Positions 17,683 through 25,367 of a stretch of DNA of 43,972 nucleotides are shown in pieces. The stretch's first letter is position 1; each line of letters opens with the position of its first letter. Below the pieces are notes generated by a model, which made no database searches, was not told where the DNA came from, and saw only the letters and a program-made list of their open reading frames with translations. The position numbers were made by a program, and so were the translations under genes. Origin of the DNA: Paludibacteraceae bacterium (GTDB lineage Bacteria > Bacteroidota > Bacteroidia > Bacteroidales > Paludibacteraceae); NCBI GenBank assembly GCA_905235225.1, contig CAJOKE010000010.1:1-43972 (forward strand), in the 5' to 3' direction.

Positions 17683-19098
17683 ATGTCAACAACAAATAAT
17701 ACTCAAATTGCTGCGCAAGGCAGCAACCGCATTTATACGCGGCTCAACCCAAACGGGGAATCCGTTATAGAGGTCAACGGCACTTCCCGCGATGAAAACC
17801 ATGCCTTTATCACACTCGCACGGCATTTCCGCCAATTGGGGCTGCCCGTTCCCGAGGTCTATTCCGTGAGTGAAGACGAAATGCATTATACGATAGAAGA
17901 TTTGGGAGATACCTTATTATATAATTATATCAGTCTGGGTCGTACAACAGGGAACTTCAGCGAAGAGGAAAAGCACATGCTCTTCCGGACGATACGGCTG
18001 CTTGCACATGTACAGGTCGATGGGGCAAAAGGATTGGATTGGTCTGTATGCTATCCTGTACCATGCTTTGACCGGCGTAGCATATTATGGGATTTGAACT
18101 ACTTCAAGTATGATTTTCTCAAACTGACCGGCATAGAATTCTCCGAACCGGAATTGGAAGACGATTTTGAACGCCTTTCCGAGAAATTGCTTGGTGCGCC
18201 ATGCGATGTTTTTATGTATCGCGATTTCCAGAGCCGGAATGTCATGATTAAAGACGGCAAACCTTATCTGATTGATTTCCAAGGCGGACGGAAAGGACCG
18301 ATATACTATGATTTGGCTTCGTTCCTATGGCAGGCAAAGGCGAACTATCCCCACGAATTACGGAAAGAACTGCTGAACGACTATATAGATGAGTTGGCTA
18401 AAACGGATTATGCCAACATCCCCGATCCGGATGTGTTCTATGAAATGCTTCAACATTTTGTGCTTTTCCGGCAGTTACAAGTATTGGGGGCATACGGTTT
18501 CCGCGGATTATACGAACACAAGTCTCATTTTGTACAATCCATCCCATTCGCACTGCATAATTTAGATGAATTGTTTAATCGTCACGCCCAATTAAAACAG
18601 GACTATCCCACCCTCTATACTGTAGTAAAAACCGCTTTGTCCAACACAATCAGCCAAACGCCCGCCACAAGTCACCCAGACAAAACATCCGAACTGTTAG
18701 TCGATATTTATTCCTTTAGTTTCAAACACGGCATACCGGCAGATGAATCCGGAAATGGCGGGGGCTATGTGTTTGACTGCCGCAGCACCCACAACCCGGG
18801 CAAATATGAGCAATACAAACATCTGACCGGCAAAGACCAGCCGGTTATAGATTTCCTGGAAAAAGACGGTGAGATATCGGAGTTCCTTTCACATGTTTAT
18901 CCGATTGTGGATCATCATGTAGAGCGGTTCCTTGAACGGGGATTCACCCACTTGCAAATATCGTTCGGTTGCACGGGCGGACAGCACCGCAGCGTGTATA
19001 GTGCCGAAGCAGCTGCACGACACCTGAAAGAAAAATTCCAAAAACTCTACAACAGCAGACTCCACATAAGGCTTCGTCATCGAGAACTGGAGAAGTAG
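17683..19098 (+). CDS. AmgK-like sugar phosphotransferase fused to a RapZ C-terminal domain
   Basis: A 471-residue fusion. The N-terminal part (about 1-320) is an aminoglycoside-phosphotransferase-fold kinase with the catalytic loop YRDFQSRNVM (D181, N186) and the metal-binding LIDFQGG (D198), in the form seen in AmgK-type amino-sugar kinases. The C-terminal part (about 335-470) is the RapZ C-terminal domain with FDCRSTHNPG, a central VERF, and FGCTGGQHRSVY. In E. coli RapZ this domain senses glucosamine-6-phosphate and controls GlmS synthesis, but the P-loop N-domain of RapZ is absent here and replaced by the kinase. I infer a protein coupling amino-sugar phosphorylation to sensing of cell-wall precursors. 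The MurU-like nucleotidyltransferase often beside AmgK is not in the window. Confidence 0.85.
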   Translation: MSTTNNTQIAAQGSNRIYTRLNPNGESVIEVNGTSRDENHAFITLARHFRQLGLPVPEVYSVSEDEMHYTIEDLGDTLLYNYISLGRTTGNFSEEEKHMLFRTIRLLAHVQVDGAKGLDWSVCYPVPCFDRRSILWDLNYFKYDFLKLTGIEFSEPELEDDFERLSEKLLGAPCDVFMYRDFQSRNVMIKDGKPYLIDFQGGRKGPIYYDLASFLWQAKANYPHELRKELLNDYIDELAKTDYANIPDPDVFYEMLQHFVLFRQLQVLGAYGFRGLYEHKSHFVQSIPFALHNLDELFNRHAQLKQDYPTLYTVVKTALSNTISQTPATSHPDKTSELLVDIYSFSFKHGIPADESGNGGGYVFDCRSTHNPGKYEQYKHLTGKDQPVIDFLEKDGEISEFLSHVYPIVDHHVERFLERGFTHLQISFGCTGGQHRSVYSAEAAARHLKEKFQKLYNSRLHIRLRHRELEK

Positions 19099-19145
19099 CA
19101 TGTAATGACAATGTGAGGGGATTGCGCCGACTAAGTGGCGGCTTA

Positions 19146-19210
19146 ATTGTATGGTTATTGTATGGTAATTGTATGGTAATTGTATGGTAATTGTATGGTA
19201 ATTGTATGGT
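19146..19210. repeat. 11-bp tandem repeat, six units of ATTGTATGGTA
   Basis: Units start at 19146, 19157, 19168, 19179, 19190 and 19201. The first ends in TT, the middle four are identical, and the last is ATTGTATGGT followed by TT. It lies in the 407-bp gap between the RapZ fusion and hpf. The period of 11 is not a multiple of 3, so it is not a coding repeat; it is close to one helical turn. Confidence 0.9.
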
Positions 19211-19254
19211 TTCGGTTCGGAAAGGAGGAGGAAAGAAAGGATAGTAAAAAAGAA

Positions 19255-19279
19255 AAAAAGTGCGGGAACCACACTTTTT
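19255..19279 (+). terminator. Hairpin with A/T arms, probable terminator of the RapZ fusion
   Basis: AAAAAGTG (19255-19262), 9-nt loop, CACTTTTT (19272-19279). The T-rich right arm makes it work as a terminator on the plus strand, about 157 bp after the fusion gene stop, and the A-rich left arm allows the minus strand too. The right arm lies inside the 20-bp direct repeat. Confidence 0.5.
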
Positions 19280-19311
19280 AACATTCAATCGCACTTTTTA
19301 ACATTCAATCG
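19272..19311. repeat. 20-bp direct repeat, two copies
   Basis: CACTTTTTAACATTCAATCG occurs at 19272-19291 and again, exactly, at 19292-19311, and CACT begins a third partial copy. Two copies only, so not a CRISPR array. Confidence 0.85.
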
Positions 19312-19391
19312 CACTCTTCATCACTGTTAGTTTTCAATCTGCCTGATACTTCACGAGTAACCGTCATTGGTATTCGTTTCTTCATAAGCAT
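19305..19391 (-). CDS. Possible 28-residue ORF, function unknown
   Basis: ATG at 19391-19389 (a second in-frame ATG at 19385) to TGA at 19307-19305, reading MLMKKRIPMTVTREVSGRLK and on. The frame is open further upstream to about 19472 but without an ATG. It lies downstream of the hpf terminator, has no promoter that I can see, and its stop falls within the 20-bp repeat. It may be a fragment of an older gene. Confidence 0.2.
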   Translation of the reverse strand: MLMKKRIPMTVTREVSGRLKTNSDEECD

Positions 19392-19455
19392 AATTGTTTT
19401 AGATAATATATCGGGGTACTTGGTTTGAAGATAAACGCCTTTATCTAACAAAAGA

Positions 19456-19488
19456 AAGAGTGTGTCATTGGCTTAGACACACCCTCTT
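19456..19488 (-). terminator. Terminator of the fusA2-hpf operon
   Basis: Read on the minus strand: GAGGGTGTGTC, a 9-nt loop, GACACACTC, then CTTTCTTTTGTT. It begins 18 bp after the hpf stop codon. Confidence 0.75.
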
Positions 19489-19505
19489 CATATTCAGAGA
19501 ACTGA

Positions 19506-19796
19506 TTATCTGTCTTTCAGTTTTTCAACCTGGCGGTCAATGATTTCCAAGCACTGGTCCAGACCTTGTTCAAACGTGTCACATACCTTCTCGGCGAACA
19601 TCTCCGGTCCGTTACCGATGACACGCACTTTGGTTTCTTTATTCAGGTTGGTTTCGGGTTTAACCACGGTCATACGAATCTCCATCTCCGCGCCTGCGTT
19701 ATTGAGAATTTTGTCATAACGTTTGGTTTTCTTGTCAATGTACTTCTCAAGGCGTTCCGCCATGTCGAAGTTAACGGCTTTAACTGTCAGTTTCAT
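19506..19796 (-). CDS. hpf: Ribosome hibernation-promoting factor, short form
   Basis: A 96-residue HPF/RaiA (S30AE) protein with the beta-alpha-beta-beta-beta-alpha layout: a start MKLTVKAVNFDM, then a basic helix (KYIDKKTKRYDK) that binds the 30S decoding region. It lacks the C-terminal dimerisation domain of long HPF. It inactivates ribosomes in stationary phase or starvation. It is the last gene of the operon, 19 bp after xerC, and is followed by a clear terminator. The xerC-hpf pair is a familiar arrangement in Bacteroidetes. Location together with EF-G2 suggests shared control of translation under slow growth. Confidence 0.92.
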   Translation of the reverse strand: MKLTVKAVNFDMAERLEKYIDKKTKRYDKILNNAGAEMEIRMTVVKPETNLNKETKVRVIGNGPEMFAEKVCDTFEQGLDQCLEIIDRQVEKLKDR

Positions 19797-19815
19797 AATA
19801 TACAGAATTTAAAGA

Positions 19816-20730
19816 TTATTGTTTGCTATTTTTAGCACGAGGGTGCGCCTCGTTATATGCTTTACGTACCTGTTCAAAAGTAGTGTGCGTATAAACCTGT
19901 GTCGCTGCAAGTGAAGCATGTCCCATCAGACTTTGTATAGTTCGGATATCAGCCCCGTTATTAAGCATCGTTGTGGCAAAAGTATGTCGCAAAACGTGCG
20001 GACTATGTTTCTTTAAGGTTGACACCTCCCCCATACGCGAGCGCACTATATTATATAAGGTGTTCTTATTCAAGGGGACAATTTCTCCATTCCGCTTGAT
20101 ATGAACAAAAAACGGTTTTTCGGGTGTCAAACCGTAAGCGACATCTGCGCGAGCATCCAAATACTGCTGTATTTGAGCGACAAGCGAGTCACCAATCGGA
20201 ACAATCCGCTCCTTTCGGCGTTTTCCGAAAATCCGCACTTGTCCCTGCACGAGGTCAATATCCGAATCGGTCAGTCCAGTCAATTCCGCCTGCCGCGCGC
20301 CAGTCTGGTAAAGCATCTCTATAATGAGGCAATTACGGATAGATTCAAAATCATCCGCCTCGGACTCATATGCCGTGGCGCGCTGCATTTCGGATTCCTT
20401 GAAAAAAACCGGTAAGGGTTTGTCAACCTTAGGTGTAATGACTTTACGGGTTACATCCTTAGATACAAGCCCCAAGCGCAACATAAATTTGTAAAAAGAC
20501 CGCAAACTACTCAAGTATCGTTTTACACTGCGTGGTGACTTTCCACCTTCCAGCAGTTCGATCATCCACGTCTTGATATCCGTTTCGTCAATAGCAGAGG
20601 GATCAAAATCATCCGGTTCCACTCCAAGGAATTTACAGAAATCGCGCAAATCATCCCGATAAGCCTCGACTGTTCGATTGGAGTAGTGACGCTCAAGAGC
20701 AATATATTCCAAGAACCTCGAAATGACCAT
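19816..20730 (-). CDS. xerC: Tyrosine recombinase XerC
   Basis: A 304-residue tyrosine recombinase with an N-terminal SAM-like DNA-binding domain (1-95) and the full catalytic set: R146 in QTGARQAEL, K170 in the FGKRRKER hairpin, H245 and R248 in HVLRHTFATTM, H271 in MGHASLAATQ, and nucleophile Y280 in VYTH. Length and tail fit XerC/XerD for chromosome dimer resolution rather than a phage integrase, and no att-like element borders it. It is 7 bp after the deoxynucleoside kinase and 19 bp before hpf, in one operon. The C/D distinction rests on context and is less sure than the family. Confidence 0.9.
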   Translation of the reverse strand: MVISRFLEYIALERHYSNRTVEAYRDDLRDFCKFLGVEPDDFDPSAIDETDIKTWMIELLEGGKSPRSVKRYLSSLRSFYKFMLRLGLVSKDVTRKVITPKVDKPLPVFFKESEMQRATAYESEADDFESIRNCLIIEMLYQTGARQAELTGLTDSDIDLVQGQVRIFGKRRKERIVPIGDSLVAQIQQYLDARADVAYGLTPEKPFFVHIKRNGEIVPLNKNTLYNIVRSRMGEVSTLKKHSPHVLRHTFATTMLNNGADIRTIQSLMGHASLAATQVYTHTTFEQVRKAYNEAHPRAKNSKQ

Positions 20731-20737
20731 AAGAGGT

Positions 20738-21388
20738 TTATTTAATCTCCTTGCCTACTCCATTTTCAGCCTCGAAGGGGAACAAGCCGAACAACTCGGC
20801 ATCAATATGGTCAGTCACCCAGCGGAAATCCTCGGGTTTGTCACCAAACTTGCATGTGTCGCCATCGACGATGAGCAATTTCCCTTTGTAGTCTTTGATC
20901 CAACGCTCATACTTGTCATTCAATCCCTGCAGGTAGTCAATTCGCATACTTGCCTCATACGCGCGTCCGCGCTTTTGGATCTGTGCCACAAGGTTAGGAA
21001 TAGTACTGCGGATATAAATCATCAAATCAGGCATTTTGACAAGCGACATCATCAGGTCAAAGAGGTCGCAGTAATTATCAAAATCACGGTCTGACATGAA
21101 TCCCTGCTCATGAAGATTTGGTGCAAAAATACGGGCATCCTCATAGATTGTCCGATCCTGAATGATATACTCGTCGGATTTGGATATATCCACAATATCC
21201 TGAAAACGTTTGTTTAGGAAGTAAATTTGCAGATTAAACGACCAGCGTGCCATATCCGAGTAGAAATCCTCCAAGTAAGGATTATAGTCCACACTTTCAA
21301 AACGAGGCTTCCAACCATAGTGTCTGGCCAGCATATTAGTGAGTGTTGTCTTTCCGCAACCGATATTTCCCGCAATAGCAATGTGCAT
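20738..21388 (-). CDS. Deoxynucleoside kinase (second of two)
   Basis: A 216-residue P-loop kinase of the dNK family. Motifs: GNIGCGKTT at 7-15, FESVDYNPYLEDFY with the base-recognition glutamate region, QDRTIYEDA (the DRS/DRT motif), and the LID-region RGRAYEASM. It phosphorylates deoxynucleosides for nucleotide salvage in the cytoplasm; whether dA, dG, dC or dT is preferred cannot be told. It is a paralog of the gene at 21441-22076, with the same layout but clear divergence. The gap to that gene is 52 bp without a promoter match, and xerC follows 7 bp later. Confidence 0.9.
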   Translation of the reverse strand: MHIAIAGNIGCGKTTLTNMLARHYGWKPRFESVDYNPYLEDFYSDMARWSFNLQIYFLNKRFQDIVDISKSDEYIIQDRTIYEDARIFAPNLHEQGFMSDRDFDNYCDLFDLMMSLVKMPDLMIYIRSTIPNLVAQIQKRGRAYEASMRIDYLQGLNDKYERWIKDYKGKLLIVDGDTCKFGDKPEDFRWVTDHIDAELFGLFPFEAENGVGKEIK

Positions 21389-21440
21389 TTTTCAACTAAA
21401 AAAAATAATAATAATGAATTACTACAAATATTCTTTATCC

Positions 21441-22076
21441 CTAATCTCCCCAATTATTCTCAGAGAAGAGTCCGAAAAGCTGTGCATCAATTTTATCAAC
21501 AAGATATCGAAAATCAGCAGGATTATTTTCAAAGTCCATGTTGTCGGAATCAATTACAAGCACTCTACCTTCGTATTTATGGAAGATAAAATCCTCATAC
21601 CGTTCGTTCAAGCCCTTGAGATAATCAATCTGCATGGTCTGCTCATACTCTCGACCGCGTTTTTGAATTTGCGCAATGAGGGACGGCACGGACTTACGAA
21701 GGTAAATCATCAAGTCAGGCAAACGCATAAGACGTTTCATCAATCCGAACAACTCCATATACGTTTCGTAGTCCCTTTGGCTCAAGTCGCCACGTTCATA
21801 GTTATTGCTAACAAACACATAGACCCCCTCAAAGATACTGCGATCCTGAATAATCGTATGAGTGGTGTTCAGAACCGCCAACAAATCCTTGAACCGCTCT
21901 TTGAGGAAATAGGTTTCAAGGCAGAAAGACCAACGTTTGATATCCGCATAGTAGTCTTCCAAATACGGATTGAAGCTCACGCTCTCGAAGCGTGGCTCCC
22001 ATCCGTAATACTTCGCCAACATTTTTGTCAGCGTTGTTTTGCCGGCACCAATGTTTCCTGCAATAGCGATATACAC
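21441..22076 (-). CDS. Deoxynucleoside kinase (first of two)
   Basis: A 211-residue dNK-family kinase with P-loop GNIGAGKTT at 7-15, FESVSFNPYLEDYY, QDRSIFEGVYVF and the LID segment RGREYEQTM. Together with its downstream paralog it forms a tandem duplicated pair. Such pairs may act as a heterodimer or have divided base preference, as known for the dAK/dGK pairs of some bacteria; which applies here is inference. It begins 23 bp after the fusA2 stop and is in the same operon. Confidence 0.9.
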   Translation of the reverse strand: MYIAIAGNIGAGKTTLTKMLAKYYGWEPRFESVSFNPYLEDYYADIKRWSFCLETYFLKERFKDLLAVLNTTHTIIQDRSIFEGVYVFVSNNYERGDLSQRDYETYMELFGLMKRLMRLPDLMIYLRKSVPSLIAQIQKRGREYEQTMQIDYLKGLNERYEDFIFHKYEGRVLVIDSDNMDFENNPADFRYLVDKIDAQLFGLFSENNWGD

Positions 22077-22099
22077 TGTTCCAGACTTTGGGCAAATGA

Positions 22100-24262
22100 T
22101 TATTCTTCTTCTGCCTGCTGTGCAGCGTATTCCTTGATGAGTTTTTCCTGAACATCACCGGGAACGAGTTCATAGCTTTTGAACTTCATGGTGAATGTAG
22201 CGCGACCACCAGTGAGGCTGGACAACGTAGTGCTGTATGACGACATCTCTTTCAACGGAACAAGTGCTTTGAGGCGTTGGAAGTTCTTCTCCGCTTCCAT
22301 ACCCAGCACCATACCGCGGCGACCGTTAATATCGCTCATCACATCACCCATCATTTCACCGGGGACAAGAACCTCGACTTCATAGATCGGCTCCAGCACT
22401 TTCGGGTTAGCGTTACGGAACGCTTCCGCGAAAGCATTACGTCCGGCAAGACGGAAGGAGATTTCGTTACTGTCAACCGGGTGCATTTTACCATCATAAA
22501 TAATAACGCGCACATCACGCGCATACGAACCAGTCAACGGGCCTTGCTCAATACGATCCATGATACCCTTCAAGATAGCGGGAATAAAGCGCGCATCAAT
22601 AGCACCGCCGACGATGGAATTGATAAGTACCAACTTACCACCCCACTCCAACGGAATCTCCTGAGTATCCTTTACGCTGATACGATATTCCTGATTTCCG
22701 AACTTGTAAACTTCTTTAACCGGCTCGCCCTCAACATACGGTTCAACAATAAGGTGTACCTCACCGAATTGTCCGCTACCACCAGATTGTTTTTTATGAC
22801 GATAGTCAGCACGCGCTGCCTTGGTGATAGTTTCGCGATAAGGAATCTTCGGTTCGTCAAACTCAATCATCATCTTGTCGTTATTCTCCAGACGCCATTT
22901 GAGAGTACGGAGGTGGAATTCACCCTGACCGCTGACAATAGTTTGCTTGAGTTCCTTGGACTGCTCAACCACCCAAGTCGGGTCTTCCTCGTGCATACGT
23001 GTAAGCAAGGCACTCAGTTTCTCGGCATCAGCCTCATTCTGCGGACGGATAGCACGGCGGTATTTGGGTTCCGGATAGGAAATTGCCGGATATTGGTTAT
23101 CGCAGTCCTTAGCATTAAGCGTATTGCCAGTACGGGTATCTTTCATTTTTACAGTAGCGGCGATATCACCAGCAGCTACTTCGTCCACAGGAACGCGGAT
23201 ACTTCCGGCAACGCTATAGAGCTGTGAGATACGCTCTTTGCTGCCACGGTCCACATTCTGCAAGTCATCAGCACCGTGAATAGTACCCTGCATTACTTTG
23301 AAGTAGTTCACTTCACCGATATGAGGCTCAACACTGGTTTTGAAGATAAACATAGAAGCCGGGGCCTTGGCATCAGGAGCGACTTCTTTTCCATCAACAG
23401 TAACAGGCTTCGGTGCTTCTGCTACGGACGGAGCCATTTCGCCGAGGAACTCCATCAAACGACGCGCACCCATATCCTTTGCACCGCAAGCACAAAGCAC
23501 AGGATAAACGCCAGCTTCGGCAAATACAACCTTCAATCCGCGAATGGTTTCTTCCTCACTCAAAGTACCTTCCTCAAAGAATTTCTCCATCAGAGATTCG
23601 TCTGCTTCGGCAGCCATCTCATGCAATGCGCCAAGCAGTTCCTCTACCTTTCCGGCTTCTTCGGCAGGAATATCTTTGAGTTCAGGTGCGCCGCCTTCTG
23701 CTTTCCAAACCAACATTTTGCCTTTGAGGACATCAATTACAGCATTAAATCCTCCGCCGGCATTTACCGGATACTGAACCAAGCACACCTTGTTACCAAA
23801 GTTTTCCTTCAAAGCCTCAACCGTGCGTTCGAAGTTAGCATTCTCATGGTCGCATTTGTTAACGACAAACACAACAGGTTTCTTTGCATTCTCAGCCAAA
23901 CGGAAACTATTTTGAGTACCAACCTCAACGCCACCATTAGCTGTCAGAACGATAGCCGCAGTATCAACAACGTGGAGAGCCGTTACGGTACCACCACTGA
24001 AGTCATCCGAACCGGCACAGTCGATGATATTGAGTTTCTTGCCACCAAATTCAATGTTACATACTGTAGAGAAAACCGAATAACCGTACTCTTTCTCTAC
24101 CGGGAAATAGTCACAGACGGTCGATTGCGCCTCAATCGTACCGCGACGTTTGATAATACCGCTCTCAAAGAGCATTGACTCCATCAAGGTAGTCTTACCG
24201 GATCCACTGCCACCCATCAGGGCAATGTTCTTGATCTCATTTGCTTGATAAACCTTAGCCAT
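22100..24262 (-). CDS. fusA2: Elongation factor G paralog (EF-G2 type)
   Basis: A 720-residue EF-G-like protein with all five domains. Its G domain is altered: P-loop GGSGSGKTT at 17-25 instead of AHIDAGKTT, a degenerate switch I, and DCAGSDDF at 81-88 where EF-G has DTPGHVDF, so the catalytic His is missing. NKCD at 135-138 (guanine recognition) is kept. Domains III-V are well conserved (GQGEFHLRTLKWRL, GSGQFGEVHL). A Bacteroides EF-G2 of this kind has been reported to translocate without GTPase activity and to matter for growth under starvation in the gut; the same is expected here. It is the first gene of an operon with two deoxynucleoside kinases, xerC and hpf, with a clean promoter at 24332-24363. 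Confidence 0.92.
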   Translation of the reverse strand: MAKVYQANEIKNIALMGGSGSGKTTLMESMLFESGIIKRRGTIEAQSTVCDYFPVEKEYGYSVFSTVCNIEFGGKKLNIIDCAGSDDFSGGTVTALHVVDTAAIVLTANGGVEVGTQNSFRLAENAKKPVVFVVNKCDHENANFERTVEALKENFGNKVCLVQYPVNAGGGFNAVIDVLKGKMLVWKAEGGAPELKDIPAEEAGKVEELLGALHEMAAEADESLMEKFFEEGTLSEEETIRGLKVVFAEAGVYPVLCACGAKDMGARRLMEFLGEMAPSVAEAPKPVTVDGKEVAPDAKAPASMFIFKTSVEPHIGEVNYFKVMQGTIHGADDLQNVDRGSKERISQLYSVAGSIRVPVDEVAAGDIAATVKMKDTRTGNTLNAKDCDNQYPAISYPEPKYRRAIRPQNEADAEKLSALLTRMHEEDPTWVVEQSKELKQTIVSGQGEFHLRTLKWRLENNDKMMIEFDEPKIPYRETITKAARADYRHKKQSGGSGQFGEVHLIVEPYVEGEPVKEVYKFGNQEYRISVKDTQEIPLEWGGKLVLINSIVGGAIDARFIPAILKGIMDRIEQGPLTGSYARDVRVIIYDGKMHPVDSNEISFRLAGRNAFAEAFRNANPKVLEPIYEVEVLVPGEMMGDVMSDINGRRGMVLGMEAEKNFQRLKALVPLKEMSSYSTTLSSLTGGRATFTMKFKSYELVPGDVQEKLIKEYAAQQAEEE

Positions 24263-24331
24263 TTACGTGTGTTTTTATGATTGTTATTATTTATTTAATT
24301 CAAGTGAATGTGATTTTCAACAAAAATCGTG

Positions 24332-24363
24332 CAAAGGTACAAAAAAAATCGCACACTTACAAA
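24332..24363 (-). promoter_or_regulatory. Promoter of the fusA2 operon
   Basis: On the minus strand: TTTG (24363-24360), a 20 bp spacer, TACCTTTG (24339-24332). The leader to the ATG is about 60 nt and AT-rich. It overlaps the terminator of the upstream gene pair: the -33 box lies in that hairpin's loop and the -7 box begins right after its T-run. Confidence 0.8.
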
Positions 24364-24391
24364 TGATTTTTGTTTTTTGTGCGATTTTTTT
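24341..24391 (-). terminator. Terminator of the gcvP-yitT-yitT run
   Basis: Minus strand: AAAAAAATCGCAC (24391-24379), a 24-nt loop, GTGCGATTTTTTTT (24354-24341). It starts 2 bp after the yitT stop codon. The A and T runs make it usable in both directions. Confidence 0.75.
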
Positions 24392-24393
24392 AT

Positions 24394-25359
24394 TTATTTT
24401 TTTATCTCGTCAAAGCCAGAGCCGAAGACCCCCGCGACATTAGCACAACTGACAAAGGCGTTGGGGTCTATCGTCTGAACCAAATGAAGTATAGTCGCGC
24501 TTTCATGTTTGCGAGCAAGCACGGTAACGACTTCCATCGGCTGTTTGGAATACCACCCCTTACCTTCCAAAACGGTAACGCCACGATTCACGGTCTGATT
24601 GATGGCAGTGGCGATTTCGGCATTCTTTGTCGAGAAAATAAAGAACTGGACCGATTGTCTCAACCTTGACATAACCCAGTCCAATGCAGCGGTATAACTG
24701 ACAGTCATACACAGGCCGCACATAATGCGTTTCAACTTAAAATCCTCGACATTCGACACCTTGTCAGCCAAAGCATCAGGAACAGGCAAAAAGTATGAAG
24801 ACAAGATAATCACCACGTCGCACACCACCATCACCTTCCCCAAAGATATATCGCGGTACTTATTGACTATCATGGCAATTATATCCGTTCCGCCAGACGA
24901 ACCGTTATTAATCATCACTATTCCCAGACAGATACCGAACAACGCACCGCCGACAATACATGCCACAAGAGGATCTTCAATCATAGCCTCCTGCCGGATC
25001 GGGATTACCCTGTACCAAAATGCCAATGAGAATACACCGAAAACCGTCCGGATACAAAACCGCCAACCAACAGTCAAGGCGGCGATAATCAACAATATTA
25101 TATTGATTACCAAGGTGGAGAGCCATATAGGCAAAGCACCACCGTATTCGGGAAACGCCTGCGGGAACAGCCCTTGCGTGGCATAATATATAATTGAACA
25201 TATACCGGTCAATCCGCCTCCCACGACATTATGCGGTACAAATATCCAGTTCACCATTAGTGCGAACGGGCATAATACCAAAAATATCAGAAGATATTCG
25301 CGGACGAGAACGAGTTTGTATTGCCGCGGAGTCGGTAAATTATGAGGATTCTGTGCCAT
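24394..25359 (-). CDS. YitT-family membrane protein (second of two)
   Basis: A 321-residue protein with about five or six membrane helices, then a cytoplasmic DUF2179 domain. Family signatures: NVVGGGLTGICSIIYY, NNGSSGGTDIIAMIVNKY, and in the C-terminal domain RGVTVLEGKGWYSKQ and PNAFVSCANVAGVFGSGFD. The YitT function is not established; a transporter role is often assumed. It is 8 bp behind a paralog of the same layout. This copy has an extra N-terminal stretch and a loop insert (ADKVSNVEDFKLK), so the two copies have diverged. Confidence 0.88.
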   Translation of the reverse strand: MAQNPHNLPTPRQYKLVLVREYLLIFLVLCPFALMVNWIFVPHNVVGGGLTGICSIIYYATQGLFPQAFPEYGGALPIWLSTLVINIILLIIAALTVGWRFCIRTVFGVFSLAFWYRVIPIRQEAMIEDPLVACIVGGALFGICLGIVMINNGSSGGTDIIAMIVNKYRDISLGKVMVVCDVVIILSSYFLPVPDALADKVSNVEDFKLKRIMCGLCMTVSYTAALDWVMSRLRQSVQFFIFSTKNAEIATAINQTVNRGVTVLEGKGWYSKQPMEVVTVLARKHESATILHLVQTIDPNAFVSCANVAGVFGSGFDEIKK

Positions 25360-25367
25360 GAATTCAA

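Noticed and set aside
19146..19311. Repeats resembling a small CRISPR array
   Set aside because: Units are 11 bp tandem without spacers or only two 20-bp copies directly abutting; no cas genes are in the window.
19816..20730. Phage or element integrase
   Set aside because: It lies in an operon with hpf, matches XerC in length and motifs, and no att repeats or phage genes are near.
22277..24178. Long plus-strand open frames opposite fusA2
   Set aside because: They are antisense shadows of a well-conserved gene and show no domain of their own.
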